DNA from: Membranipora membranacea | Taxonomy: Eukaryota; Bryozoa; Gymnolaemata; Cheilostomatida; Membraniporidae | NCBI GenBank assembly: GCA_914767715.1 | Contig: OU612068.1 | Coordinates: forward strand, 32,860,001 to 32,924,000 | DNA: 64,000 nucleotides | Reading direction: 5' to 3' | In this document: piece after piece, positions 49,480-62,200 of the stretch | Position numbering within the stretch: position 1 is the first letter of the stretch | Layout: every line of letters begins with the position of its first letter | Notes under the pieces: generated by a model | What the model saw: only the letters and a program-made list of their open reading frames with translations | What the model was told of the DNA's origin: nothing | Databases searched by the model: none | Program-made: the position numbers and the translations under genes

Positions 49480-50285
49480 GATTAATACTGAGCACAGTCA
49501 TCCCTTTCTATCTCTCATCTTGAACTATTTCTCACCACTACTGAATGTGTTTGCGATCCTACCCTCGAAATTAGCTTGGGTGTGTAAGTCATCACTTTAT
49601 CTTTCAAATGGCAATATGAGAATATGGGTGGGATGGGTAGGTGAAAGCGAGTATGAGTGTGGTAATGGCTATTGGCTGTTTCCAAAAAATTTATACGGAT
49701 CAGGTCTGATACGTGTACCTGTGGAACAGTGCTACTGAACATGTTTTTGCTGAACTCTCGTAAAAAATATTTTGAACCCGACAAAGGATACAGAAAGTTT
49801 TCACTGCAAACTTAATGCGTCGAAACTAAGAAACCGTAAAAAATTAGGCAATGCCAAATCGATCAACTATTTCGTACATGATAGTTACTTGAAAAGAAAC
49901 AGAAATATATAATACACCTGAAGTGGAGTCCATGACACTTCGAGGTGAATTAAATAGGGTGATATAATTTCCATTTCCAATGCAAATATTTAAACCGGTA
50001 AGGCCTAGCCATAGTGCTAAGATTCAGTACTACTGATCATGTGGACCCAGGTTCGAACTTGGGTGTGGGAGGTGTTTTGACCAACCAGCAGAACAAAGAA
50101 CTAATAGCTGTATGTATTCATTTTGTTATTGCATTTCAATCTGGTTTTAGATTAATGATGGCGAAAGTTCATCAGCAGCAAGGGAGAATTTCTGATCTGC
50201 ATGAGCTTCTCTTAGATTTGATAACCCAGGAACAAAATGCAGATCATTCAATATGGACAACGCAAATCGGAAAATGACCTTCCGG
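49480..50285 (+). repeat. Repeat block U, copy U1
   Basis: Same-orientation relative of 62,200-63,420 (shared GATCATTCAATATGGACAAC near 50,242 and 63,374; GTAAGTCATCACTTTA near 49,584). The first third is the inverse of 19,250-19,620. No coding content; the 111-residue frame at 49,403-49,738 is not kept in U2. Confidence 0.6.
49995..50075 (+). ncRNA. tRNA-like pol III promoter boxes (SINE-like)
   Basis: GGTTCGAAC at about 50,050-50,058 is an excellent B-box core. TAGCCATAGTGCTAAG near 50,009 is a plausible A box about 40 bases upstream. Stems do not pair as a functional tRNA. It lies inside U1; in U2 (about 62,740) the B box is lost. Confidence 0.35.
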
Positions 50286-50969
50286 CTATTCTTTTTTAAA
50301 CATATATTGACGAACAATCTGCATCTTAAAAATGTGCCAGAGCAAGCAAAAAAAAATCCTACCTAACTAAATAAGTGAGCAATTCTATAGTTATTCACAT
50401 CATTTTCCAAGAAGAGATAGCCATAATAGCACATAATGTGACAATCACAAATTTGTTGGAAAAATTGATCCATAAACACTGTTTCCAGGGTTTTGGCTGA
50501 CTGCTTTGAAAAGGTAGCTGACTGATTTTTGTTTCCGAAAGCAGATTTTAAGCTGATGTATATTAAAGACTGGGAGTATGGTGGTTTTTTAAGGATAATA
50601 TGATTCCCAGTCCAATGTTGAGTGAGATCACAACTTCATAGTACCTACTAACATTAAAATTTTTTTCTTTTTTAGTGCTATCACTGACTTCGATTTTCAT
50701 ATTAAAGATGTTCTTTCAACTGTGTCATTTGAGCAGAAACAAATGGGGAATACAACATAAATAAAACAACTGAGAAATGCGAATTGAGAACTGAAGATTG
50801 AATTAATGACTTGAGCTTCAGGCAGCTGTAATCATTTATATGTATATGTTGTCATATGTTCAGGGTCATGATAATTATCATAATTATATAGAGCGTTATG
50901 ATGAGTGGCTTGCATCATTAAATTTAACAGAGCTCAGCGTTTATCTGGACATATGCTGCTCAAAACTAC
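50286..50969. repeat. Spacer with a piece of unit A/B sequence
   Basis: 50,485-50,700 resembles 16,555-16,770 and 36,265-36,450 (GAAAAGGTAGCTGACTGATT). No gene. Confidence 0.5.
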
Positions 50970-51218
50970 TGCTGCCACTCAGGCAAATGTTTGCTCATTG
51001 AATTCTGTATAGCTTAAAACTAATAATATGGGGCTACAATATCTGCATTGTCACCGAATGGGCAAATAATTTGCACAAACTGATCGTCAAAATGAGGGTA
51101 TGTATCAGTTTGTGCAAATTATTTGCCCATTCCGTGACAATGCAGAGATTGTAGCCCCATATTATTTGTTTTAATCGATACAGAATTCAATGAGCACACA
51201 TTTGCCTGTGTGGCAGCA
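50970..51218. repeat. Large hairpin: 115-bp inverted arms, 19-bp loop (copy 1)
   Basis: The left arm 50,970-51,084 and right arm 51,104-51,218 are near-perfect reverse complements (for example GGGCAAATAATTTGCACAAA against TTTGTGCAAATTATTTGCCC). Unit A (about 11,980-12,100) and unit B (about 33,495-33,615) carry only a right-arm version. The hairpin is therefore likely a right arm plus an inverted duplicate of it. Confidence 0.9.
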
Positions 51219-52735
51219 TTGGTTAAATTTTGTTAGTAATCTATTAAAAAACACCGGCCATCGGTTACACCATCACCTTTATTCAAACCAAATCACATCA
51301 AAAAACCTACATCGCGAAACCCTGATCCTCCCTAAATTCAGCTCTTTGCGAGAAAAGCCTTTTTTATAATACAAACATACAAACTAAACATTGATACCTG
51401 CCTTTTCATTGTTTTTTTTTTATTGTTGTTTTCAAACACATGGTCATATTTGCTCCGTGCATTAATAGCTGGTAAATAAAGTTCATATCATATACTATAT
51501 ATGCCATATATACACATGAATATACGTTACAATATTATACTATACATAAGTTCAGGCAAAGAATGTATATTATCTCTGGCTCGATTAAGCTGTCATATTG
51601 TTTGCTTGCTAGCCACAAATTTACATTCTACAATTAGGAATGTGTTCTTTAATTCACTTGTTGCAAAGAATTTTGTGTAACTCTCTGGTGATCATCATCA
51701 CTTTTACACTGAAAACTAACACGTGACTGTGATAGATTGGCATTCGGAGCCACTTAGTGCCGATGCGTCATGTGAAATACGTGCCTCAGTGGCTTCATGT
51801 TAATGTCCTGTCTAGATTTATTATTTATACGCCAATGTGGATCATGTAGTTAAAACTTGATTGAAATATATCAGATTGCTGCGACAGGAAGATTCTTACG
51901 GACCAGTTCTCACAGGAGTAATCATGTGCATCAGTCACTATTGGCCAAATATCACAGTTTCAAACAAATGAAGGGGCTTGTTATATCAGCCACGGAAATA
52001 CCAGGTTATAAACTCAGGCTAACCTCAGGGCAGGTTCTGTCACAAACATATCACTCCCCTAATGGCTAAGAGGGTCAATATTTTGGCAGTAGTGATCTTG
52101 TTTAGTTGTGATTGGTATCTGTATTCACACATGTTACCACAGAGTCAAGTAGTAGAAACTTTCCTCCTACACCGTTGCGATTAGGTCACTTATTGCTATG
52201 ATCTTGGTACAGATGGTGTGACAGTCACGAAACTTTCCAGCTGCAACCTTGAAAGCTGGGATGTTTCGTGACAGCAATCATTCTATTACTAGCCCTTCCA
52301 AATGGGATCAATGCAGCAATGATTTCTTCTAAGTTCCCATCGCAGATAGTCAAAGCATTTTCTGTCATTGAACCATTGGCCTCACAATGTTCTTTTCTTG
52401 ATGCTTTTGGCACTTAATACCGGATGCATAGGTTGCAGGGAATCCTCAACGCCGAAAGGATATCACCATTGTGAGATGAGCAAGTTTCATGTATTGTATC
52501 AAGTTTCAAAACTTTCAAACATACTATATATATATATAGACACTATCCCTCGGTTCCTTATTTGTTTTTTCTTATTCCTGCAGTTGTGATCTGTATACTT
52601 CATTTTTTCTCCTCATTGCGCATTTATTATCACATCTCCAATCTGCTCTCTCCCACACGCCATAATCATAAATTTAAGGATCGTACTATTATGCAGATCT
52701 GTAATATGGACAATCTTTATTGGGAGCAATGAACC
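50980..52735 (+). repeat. Tandem duplication, first copy (period 1,768 bp)
   Basis: Identical by eye to 52,748-54,503. Contains the hairpin, an AATAAAG-bearing stretch like 12,118-12,419, and module R4 (51,555-52,520). The short open frames inside are identical between copies only because the duplication is recent. Confidence 0.9.
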
Positions 52736-52737
52736 AA

Positions 52738-52986
52738 TGCTGCCACACAGGCAAATGTTTGCTCATTGAATTCTGTATAGCTTAAAACTAATAATATGGG
52801 GCTACAATATCTGCATTGTCACCGAATGGGCAAATAATTTGCACAAACTGATCGTCAAAATGAGGGTATGTATCAGTTTGTGCAAATTATTTGCCCATTC
52901 CGTGACAATGCAGAGATTGTAGCCCCATATTATTTGTTTTAATCGATACAGAATTCAATGAGCACACATTTGCCTGTGTGGCAGCA
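52738..52986. repeat. Large hairpin, copy 2
   Basis: Same as 50,970-51,218. At this junction the left arm reads CCAATGCTGCCACACAGGC from 52,734, which matches the right arm exactly, whereas copy 1 has CTCAGGC. The tandem junction therefore coincides with the outer end of the hairpin. Confidence 0.9.
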
Positions 52987-54503
52987 TTGGTTAAATTTTG
53001 TTAGTAATCTATTAAAAAACACCGGCCATCGGTTACACCATCACCTTTATTCAAACCAAATCACATCAAAAAACCTACATCGCGAAACCCTGATCCTCCC
53101 TAAATTCAGCTCTTTGCGAGAAAAGCCTTTTTTATAATACAAACATACAAACTAAACATTGATACCTGCCTTTTCATTGTTTTTTTTTTATTGTTGTTTT
53201 CAAACACATGGTCATATTTGCTCCGTGCATTAATAGCTGGTAAATAAAGTTCATATCATATACTATATATGCCATATATACACATGAATATACGTTACAA
53301 TATTATACTATACATAAGTTCAGGCAAAGAATGTATATTATCTCTGGCTCGATTAAGCTGTCATATTGTTTGCTTGCTAGCCACAAATTTACATTCTACA
53401 ATTAGGAATGTGTTCTTTAATTCACTTGTTGCAAAGAATTTTGTGTAACTCTCTGGTGATCATCATCACTTTTACACTGAAAACTAACACGTGACTGTGA
53501 TAGATTGGCATTCGGAGCCACTTAGTGCCGATGCGTCATGTGAAATACGTGCCTCAGTGGCTTCATGTTAATGTCCTGTCTAGATTTATTATTTATACGC
53601 CAATGTGGATCATGTAGTTAAAACTTGATTGAAATATATCAGATTGCTGCGACAGGAAGATTCTTACGGACCAGTTCTCACAGGAGTAATCATGTGCATC
53701 AGTCACTATTGGCCAAATATCACAGTTTCAAACAAATGAAGGGGCTTGTTATATCAGCCACGGAAATACCAGGTTATAAACTCAGGCTAACCTCAGGGCA
53801 GGTTCTGTCACAAACATATCACTCCCCTAATGGCTAAGAGGGTCAATATTTTGGCAGTAGTGATCTTGTTTAGTTGTGATTGGTATCTGTATTCACACAT
53901 GTTACCACAGAGTCAAGTAGTAGAAACTTTCCTCCTACACCGTTGCGATTAGGTCACTTATTGCTATGATCTTGGTACAGATGGTGTGACAGTCACGAAA
54001 CTTTCCAGCTGCAACCTTGAAAGCTGGGATGTTTCGTGACAGCAATCATTCTATTACTAGCCCTTCCAAATGGGATCAATGCAGCAATGATTTCTTCTAA
54101 GTTCCCATCGCAGATAGTCAAAGCATTTTCTGTCATTGAACCATTGGCCTCACAATGTTCTTTTCTTGATGCTTTTGGCACTTAATACCGGATGCATAGG
54201 TTGCAGGGAATCCTCAACGCCGAAAGGATATCACCATTGTGAGATGAGCAAGTTTCATGTATTGTATCAAGTTTCAAAACTTTCAAACATACTATATATA
54301 TATATAGACACTATCCCTCGGTTCCTTATTTGTTTTTTCTTATTCCTGCAGTTGTGATCTGTATACTTCATTTTTTCTCCTCATTGCGCATTTATTATCA
54401 CATCTCCAATCTGCTCTCTCCCACACGCCATAATCATAAATTTAAGGATCGTACTATTATGCAGATCTGTAATATGGACAATCTTTATTGGGAGCAATGA
54501 ACC
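52748..54503 (+). repeat. Tandem duplication, second copy, with module R5
   Basis: Second 1,768-bp unit. It ends at GAACC before unique sequence TACGCCATATAAAATG. R5 is 53,323-54,288. 54,330-54,545 reappears inverted at 60,040-60,190. Confidence 0.9.
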
Positions 54504-55850
54504 TACGCCATATAAAATGTGTGTTTGTGTTTTTTGTACATTTTGATACCAAGTATTCACTGTTATCAGCTTTTGTAATAGCGTTCTGTATAATCATCCT
54601 GGACCATTGTTGATATTGCCTTCACATCACAAATTCATTTTCCACATCGAAAACTACATCGCATGTATGTAGTTTGAAACAAGGGGCCAACTTGGAGTTA
54701 TGCTCTCACGATTCTATTAAACAAGTGTCAAAGATGGGATTATAATTGCAAGGACATGCAAATTCAACAAACCATTCTCAATTATATGTATGTACAGTTA
54801 ATGTTGAATAGGAATATGGAATATGCTGATGACTAAAATTGATGGCTAAAGATAAAGTGAGCAAGTTATGAACAGGTATAAAAAGGGAGGTATGGTGCAG
54901 CACATGTGTACAATACTAAATACAATGATTGATGAGACTCAGATACTATCATGGTCCATAAATTGCCTATAGCCTATGACTACTGTGCTGGTATATGACG
55001 TCCGTATTAATTGCCAACTGACTTGTGGGTAATTATTTTATTTAGAAGACGTAACCTATCAAAAATACTGACAATGTAACGATGGAACAGGACAAGACGA
55101 AACGATTTAACATGTGGTATGCTATGAAGCCAAACATAAAACCGTCATCAGAATAACAAACAAGACAAAACAATAAACAAAGTGCACGAATTACAAAACA
55201 AATTTACGCTCTTACAATTATTGATAGGCGAGGACGTTGAATTAACCAGCTGTTGTTGAGAACATAACTCCTCCAAGCTAATAATTAACACCACTTAAAA
55301 GGGTATATATAGTGTTATAAAACGTTTGTTTGTATGATAATAATGAATATGGAGCACTTGACATAATAATATGCGCTCAAAATTAAGTTACAGCCATAGC
55401 AATGGATAGAAATCTCCACAAACAGTTTGGTACATATTAGGAACGCATCAGAATAAACTTATTCATTTAAAAAATTAGACTTACATGTGTAGGGTTCTAT
55501 AAACATTTCTTGGAGCGAGTTGAAAACATGATGAGCATTAATAAATTTAATGGCAGTCAGAGATATACCTTCCTCTTGCTGAGCTGCCGCGTGTAATAAT
55601 GCTGGCTGATGGTTAAAACAAATGAGTCATAAAAATAGCTATATAACTTGGAACAATATGAAAGCGCACACAGCACAGAAATAGCTGGCTGCTATAGCTA
55701 TGTGTATACCAAAATTATTGGTTATAATGAAGAAATTTAATTATAAATGCTAATTACCTTAATTAACTGGTCTTTCAAATTCCTTCTTACATCAAAAAAA
55801 TTATTCATAAATAAAAATGTACATCCCATAACAACTACATGTAATTATAA
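54504..55850. other. 1.3 kb without recognised gene
   Basis: AT-rich; no module beyond the first 40 bases, no coding block. A pure (AT)n run follows at about 55,857-55,882. Confidence 0.45.

Positions 55851-55856
<6 letters not shown>

Positions 55857-55882
<26 letters not shown>
55857..55882. repeat. (AT)n microsatellite
   Basis: About 13 AT repeats immediately upstream of the GC-richer retroelement fragment. Confidence 0.9.
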
Positions 55883-55886
<4 letters not shown>

Positions 55887-55928
55887 CAATAACAATAAGA
55901 CAACGGAACGCTATGTTGTATCTTAAAT

Positions 55929-56840
55929 ATGGATGGCTATCGGTGCAACCAGCACTTCAAGCTCTATCAACATGACAAAGATGAGAAAAACGCATATATC
56001 ACAACCCTGACAACTACTGATGGCCAACGGTGCATCGACTGCGCCGGCGGCTTGGCCACCGTTGAGCGCGTTGGCCAGACACACCACGACATCACATCAC
56101 CTGCATCACTGGCTTCCAACAGCATGCTAAAAAGAGCGCCCGCTGCCCAACCAATTTTAGCGCTACAAAATAAAAATCTTCGGGCAAATCAAACTCAAAC
56201 AATAAACCAGCTAAATGTAGACATCGGCCTATGCCCATTCAACCCTTCACCTCAGCGGGCCCACATCGACCAGCGACTGACCTGCATGGCTGGCACATCT
56301 GGCCCAACCAACACGGAAACCTCACAGGTATTTGCCTCCCCTTTCCATTTGTCCCAGTATTCATTTCAAAGCAATACACCAAGGACCATCTTGTGGTCTT
56401 ATACCAACACATGTCAGCTGATTCAAAGAGATAAGTTAGGTCTGTCATAAAATCTGCTGAATATTTCTCAGGTGACCTAGGCTATACGCCCCTCGAAGAA
56501 CTTTACATTAGTAAACTCAAGACTAAAAGTCTTCGAATGGTTGCCACCTCCAGCAAGCCTGTACTGATACTTGACCAACTTCCATCAGGTCGTTACACTG
56601 CCATAAGACACAGAGTTCAAATCCGTGCCAAATGTTTCAGGGCGGAAAGTGACAGACTTTTGAATGGTATACTCTTTACTAGATAACTAAATAGGTTTTG
56701 TGTCTTTTATTATATTTATTTATTATTTTTGGTGCAATATTTTATAAGTTTTTACCCAGAGCACATTACACAAACATTTTATTTCTCAGTGAATGGGATG
56801 AATACAATGACATACATACATACATACAAGTAATATAAAT
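55929..56840 (+). mobile_element. LINE derivative: unknown 5' frame joined to a CR1-like 3' end
   Basis: Bases 55,929-56,340 are GC-richer than the surroundings and open in one frame (start MDGYRCNQHFKLYQ). They have no recognised domain and may be a 5' or ORF1 region. From about 56,350 another frame reads VFISKQYTKDHLVVLYQ, a single TAA at 56,432, then GYTPLEELYISKLK and LPSGRYTAIRHRVQIRAKCF up to a stop near 56,682. This matches the C-terminus of the LINE at 14,253 (CPSGRYRTIKHRS). A short (CATA)n tail ends the element near 56,828. It has no RT core, so it looks like an internal deletion product. Confidence 0.6.
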
Positions 56841-58769
56841 TGCCACATGTTTTATTCATGTTCATTCCGAACTAAGTGATGATGATATTTTTTAATGGTA
56901 ATTGCTACCTGATGGCACTACAGTTGAAATCTCTTTTTTCAGTAATATGCAGTGGTGCCTAATCCATCTTTGTATACAAGTTAGATGCAGTCATTTTCAT
57001 TGGCAATAGCTTGTTCAAATTTACAGTAGACAATTGATCCCTTAATTACAGAATCAAACAACTAGAATTCAGCAAGAATCGAAGATGCGCCAGACAGCCA
57101 AAATTTGGTTTCATTGTTTCATTTGTGATAATCCAAATAAATCTGAATGATAAACATGACTGAACTAAAAACAATGCAACCAGATTTTGCGTTGTGAATT
57201 TTATGAATTCTCCCGTGAAATAAGCCCCATTTAATTTCGGCAAATTTAATGCCAATACTCAGCGTTGAGATTAGTGTATTTCATGGAAGGAATTTCGTTA
57301 TTACACGATTTGAGCAGGGCTTATGTTTGATAATACCTACATATTGCCATGCGAAAAACAGATTTGGTGCTTGTCTTAATAGTCATGTTTTCTACTCCCA
57401 CAATAAATTACCGTCTTCTCGCTGAGCCGCATTGGTACATAAATGTACTCCATATCAAGAGAAAATTGCCTCAATCCATAATGAATTAGACCGGTATTGC
57501 TTTGTACAAACTGTCCGACAATGTTTGTGGTTTTCCCTTGTACCAACAATGATTCAGCATACCTAGCTTAGTTGGTTTTGCCAATTACCCACACAGTTTT
57601 CTAAGGTACCTGCCCATGACTTACAGGTCAATGGTGATCATTTTGGTTCCCTGATAAGAGAGCAAACAGAAATACAGTATTTTGAGATTTATGCAGCAAC
57701 TCTAAAAAGAATTTAAGAGCAGGTGACCTTCAGCATCCATTCAAACACCACCCATGATGTTCAGATTTTTAGAGGAGAATAACTCCACTCGTTGCTGAAG
57801 ATGTGATAAGCCTTCAACTGCACACTTGTCAAACCTTGATAATACTAAGCCCTCTGTCAACAGGCACCCAAGCTTGAGGATAAAATCATAAAGGCTTTCA
57901 AATCTTTGAATTGCGTATACTTCTAAGACAACATGTATTAGTATTGCATGATGTTTCACAAATGTATGGCAGCAGTCCTATTCTGAGTGAGGATAATTTT
58001 AATTATAGTAATAATCGCTCCGATACCTGGCATATCAACTCCACTATTTGGTCTTCTTTACAATATATTGAACATTTGGCAAGGGCAAATTTTTCTTTTG
58101 TGATAAATCTAAAAAATTTAGTGTGATAGAGAAAAGTTTTCAGATTATGGAAATAAGTTGATTATAGAATATTAGTAAAAAAATAAGCCCATTTGACCGT
58201 CTCTGATAGTGATGATTGCAAATTGCCAGATTTTGGCAAGACATGAGACCGAGACAGCAACAAAGTTTGAGACCGAGACATATATCGATGCGGATAAAAT
58301 TGAAACTTGTGTCGTGGGGACAATTCTCATGAGACCGGGACCGAGACTTCGCCATCACTAGATGTTACTCTCATAACACTCTACGCTGATTTTCCAAATT
58401 GAGATTGATATCTAGTGAAATGTAGCTTTGATCGATGGGACAAAGTTATTGAAGACAATTTTAATTGAAGATTTTAGAGTATTCAGATCCCTTTGTTTAA
58501 GCCACTGTTTATCTTTGAGATTAATTCTGATACTTCTTGCTTGTGGGTGAGCACAACTCCCAAATTATGAAAATCAAAACAACATACATGCGATGTAGTT
58601 TTCGATGTGCTCAATACAGTCACCATGCTACTCACTTTAAAAGAAACACACTCATAGCCTATGTATCATAGCACAAAATTACAGCAATATGGTGTATAGC
58701 TTGAAGATTGGACATTTCTGAAAAGTTGGAAATCAGTCTTTAGGTTTTATAGAGAAAGAATTATGACCC
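56841..58769. other. 1.9 kb without recognised gene
   Basis: No module or spliced gene recognised. A 72-residue minus-strand frame at 57,741-57,959 has ordinary amino-acid composition but no family I recognise and no supporting copy. Confidence 0.4.
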
Positions 58770-59245
58770 ATTATAGGTAGGTATGTCTGCAAAATCTCAT
58801 TGTAACAGACACTATACCTATCATTGAAGCGTCTCCTCTGTTTATCCTTACTCTAGGCCCTAAATCTAAGGTAATGTTGGATAATTATGTATAAGGTGTG
58901 AAAAGAACAAAATTTTGCCCAATATCCTTCACATGTTTTGATCATTTCACAGTCATTCCTTTTCTACACCTTGTTGTGGCGCATTTAGGTGATACTTGAG
59001 CCAAAAGGTGACAACTGAGCAAATCATGAAAATACATACTTCATAAAGTGATATTAAATGATAAATGTGACAACTTCTAGCATATATAGCACAATATATA
59101 ATGAACAGAAATACACCAGCATAAAAAATAATCTCTCTACAATCTGATCATATGTGTAATATGTGGACACCAACAGGGAGCAGTGTATGGGAGGACAGAC
59201 AAAGAATAGAGCTAGGGCTGATAGGTCCACTCCAGTTTTATATAA
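58770..59245 (+). repeat. Repeat module S, copy S8
   Basis: Landmarks ATAATTATGTATAAGGTGTG near 58,879 and CACCTTGTTGTGGCGCATTT near 58,967. Adjoins an inverted block. Confidence 0.6.
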
Positions 59246-59254
59246 TATATGCTA

Positions 59255-60500
59255 TACATCATGTTTAGCATTTTATTGCATTTTGTGCAGGTGTGTTGTC
59301 ATATATTCCTCAGTTGTCTTGTTTAGGTATTATTATCTCCTAATGCGCACCTCAGATTAAGGGCATATATATCCAGCACCTACGTTATCATTGATATAGT
59401 GTCTGCGATACATTTTCGGTTGATACATTTCAACAGAAGTTTTCCTTCAACAGGCGTTTGAGGCATTTCAATCTAGTTTGAGTTTTACAAAGTAAATTTT
59501 TTAAGATATTGTTTTCTGCCTCGTTTGAGCTATTTTCAGATTTGACAATATGCAGCGATAGCTTAGAAGGAACCAGCAGCTAGCTCAGAATATGACTACC
59601 CTGCATCAGATGATTCAATGATCCTATGATAACATTATCTAAGAAGTTGATACTGAGTACCATGACACACAAAACAGGCTGACAGCATATCCAGGTTTTT
59701 GAACCAAGAGACAAATTGAGAGCCCTAGCGGAATCGGCTGAGAAACTTGAATCATATTCTCTTACTACAGTGTGCAAAAGGTGATGATTCAGCTGCCTAA
59801 CTTCTCCTGCTCCTGCTCCTCCATAAACTACATAAGCATGTACCCTGGGCTGAAAGGAGCTTGATGGGCAAAGGTCTTTGATGGATAGCAAGAAATCAAC
59901 TTATCATAGAATGGTAGCTGTATTGAAAATGTAAAGGCAACATGATCAACAATGTTCCAGGTTAATACAGAATGCTATTTTAGAAAGGCTGATAACAGTT
60001 ACTACTTTGTATCAAATAGTGTAAGGAACACAGTCTCAAGTTTTATATGGCGTAGGTTCATTGCCTCCAACAGAGATAGTTCATTTTACAGATTTCTATA
60101 ATAGAATGATACCTAAATTGATGATGATGACATGACTGTGTGTTAGAGCAAGCAGATTGGAGATTTGGCAATTAATGAACAATGGGGCTCTGATGAAGGA
60201 TACAGGTCATTACTGCAGGAATTAGGGAAATAGATAAGGCACCAATTATAGATTGGGCATATATATTCTTTGTAAGAATGCTTTAGAGCTAGCTGAAATA
60301 AATCATACCTTCTCTCTCACATGAAATGACCAGCAAGTAGAAGAAAAGGAATCAAACCGAGCAATAAATCTCTTGTGAATTAGATGTTACACGGAAATGA
60401 TTAACATTGTTTGCTATTACCCAAAAACTCTCTGTGAATATTATTCTTTCAAGAATATATTGTGATGATAGGTTGCCATATATGCGGTTGGCATATATCA
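59255..60500 (-). repeat. Inverted block of R/S-type unit sequence
   Basis: On the minus strand this follows 13,600-14,240 and 15,968-16,020 of unit A (GCAGGGTAGTCAT-type text near 59,590; TGCACAAAATGCAATAAAAT at 59,270). At 60,040-60,190 it then follows 54,330-54,545, and at 60,300-60,500 it follows 42,010-42,200. The 103-residue minus frame at 59,580-59,891 falls in this repeat and is not called. Confidence 0.6.
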
Positions 60501-60699
60501 CATTACAAATGAAAGTACCTATGCGCAGTTCACTTAATCCAAACCTCTGGGAATCACATAAAACTGTTCTAATTAAGCAAAGTTTGAATTAAGTGACATT
60601 AGAATGCATTGAAACCTGGCTGAAGGGACCAATTTTCCTTGTCTGAATTAACAGGAGTTTTGAATTATAAAGTTTGAATTAACTAGCTTACACTGTAGT

Positions 60700-61812
60700 A
60701 TTTTGTTTGTTTGTTTGTTTAATTTATGACTTCTCATCCGAGAATGCTTACATAATAAAAGTAGTGTGCTTTCAAAAAGCCCCTCTAAAAATATATGAAC
60801 AAAAATAAAATAAATCATTTCAAACGGCATAAAACTCAGGATTGGCAAAAATTCTACATTTTCTCTTCTCAGTCGACATTTAGGCATACTAATGGTGCCC
60901 TCAGAGTTTCGGGTTGACCGTCTGAGTCTGGTTTTATTGAGCGGAAGTTGATTGTGTAGGGGATGGTTATCGTCAGATAAAATACGATGGACGTATTTGT
61001 GGCATATGTCGTTTAGTAAGTCATTTAGTGGTAGCAAATTCGCAGCTGCAAGTCGATCATCGTAGTGTTCGAGGTCAGAGAAAATAATCCTCATAGCAAG
61101 CCGCTGACATCTCTCAATATCATTCCTCAGACATTCGGTGGTGTAATAAGGGTACCAAGCACCTGCAGCGTGGGTGATAGCTGCGACTACTTGGGTTTTG
61201 TACATTAGTCGGTTTACTCCGGACTGTTTTAATACGAGCAGACTATGACATCTTTTGTTCGCTGACTTAGTGATGTTAGCCACATGCTCATTGAATCGTA
61301 GATGTTGGTCGATGGTAAGACCGAGTAGTTTGGTAGAAGCTACGTTGTCTACGTTGTGTGATTGATTCATGTGAGAGTTTTCGACATTATCATCTGTTTC
61401 TTAAGAGAAAGGTTCATTGTCTTAGTTTTTGTAGTATTCAATAGCATTTTGTTGTCGTGCGCCCATTTAGTACATTCATCGATAAGCTGCTGACTGACGG
61501 GTGGAGGTTCAAACTTGACAGCGTTGTAAGTATTGCTTATTATTTGAAGATCAGCTTTCTGGAGAGACAGGTAGTTGGTTGTGTCATCAGCGTATTTCAC
61601 AGTGCTGGCAGTGGTGAATTGAAGCGAATCAACAAACGCCAACCATAGAGTAGGTCCACACAAGGTCCCTTGTGGAACGCCTATGTTGGAAGATGCAGTG
61701 TGAGATTTCACTTGGTGCTGATGAATCACTACTTGTTGTTTTCTGTTTTCTAGATAACTCGCGACTAAAGCCACAAGGTTGTTTGGGAGCTCAAACTGTC
61801 TCAACTTTTCTT
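60700..61812 (-). mobile_element. CR1/L2-like LINE fragment, minus strand
   Basis: The minus-strand frame 61,804-61,367 reads LVALVASYLENRKQQVVI, then GVPQGTLCGPTLW (RT block 4), then VKYADDTTNYL (catalytic Asp pair) and WAHDNKMLLNTTKTK. A break near 61,370 shifts to the frame 61,370-60,648, which continues TKLLGLTIDQHLRFNEHV, ERCQRLAMRIIF and SDDNHPLHNQLPL. The upstream RT blocks and endonuclease are missing. The 3' tail is a short (AAAC)n at 60,703-60,722 as read on the minus strand. At its 5' side it abuts module R6. Confidence 0.8.
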
Positions 61813-61815
61813 TGA

Positions 61816-62200
61816 TAGTTTCAAAATTTGATACAATACATGAAACATGTGCACAATGCTGATGTCTGTTTAGTGTCGGGGATTTCCTACAACCTATGCA
61901 TCCAATATATAGCGTCTAAAGCATCAAGTGAAGAGCTATGGCTATATGGGACGGGCACTTCAAAAAAATCATTGCTGCATTGAACCCATCTGGAAGGGTT
62001 AGTAATAGATTCTTGCTGTCATGAAACATTCCAACTGTCAAGGTTCTCACTGGAATGGTTTGTGACTATCACACCTTCTGTACCAAGACTATAGCGATAA
62101 GTGACTTCATCACTACAATGTGGGAGGAAAGTTTTCAACTACTCAGCTCTGTTGTAGCATGTGTGAATACAGATAACAGTCACAACTAGACAAGGTTTCA
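61816..62200 (-). repeat. Repeat module R, copy R6 (inverted)
   Basis: Reverse complement of the middle of R: GAAACTATCAAAG-side flank, then GTTTGTGACTATCACACC near 62,058 and GTGTGAATACAGATAACAGT near 62,161. Confidence 0.65.

Noticed and set aside
51857-52069. Identical 70-residue frames at 51,857 and 53,625
   Set aside because: Identical only because of the perfect tandem duplication; the same R-module region is broken in other R copies.
57741-57959. 72-residue minus-strand frame with exon-like composition
   Set aside because: No recognised family, no second copy and no convincing splice pair; left unannotated.
59580-59891. 103-residue minus-strand frame
   Set aside because: Falls in an inverted copy of non-coding unit A sequence (13,600-14,000).
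60480-60690. GAATTAA-rich sequence ending CACTGTA, reminiscent of a pogo/Tc1-type MITE
   Set aside because: Only one end looks like a terminus and the other does not pair; too weak to call.
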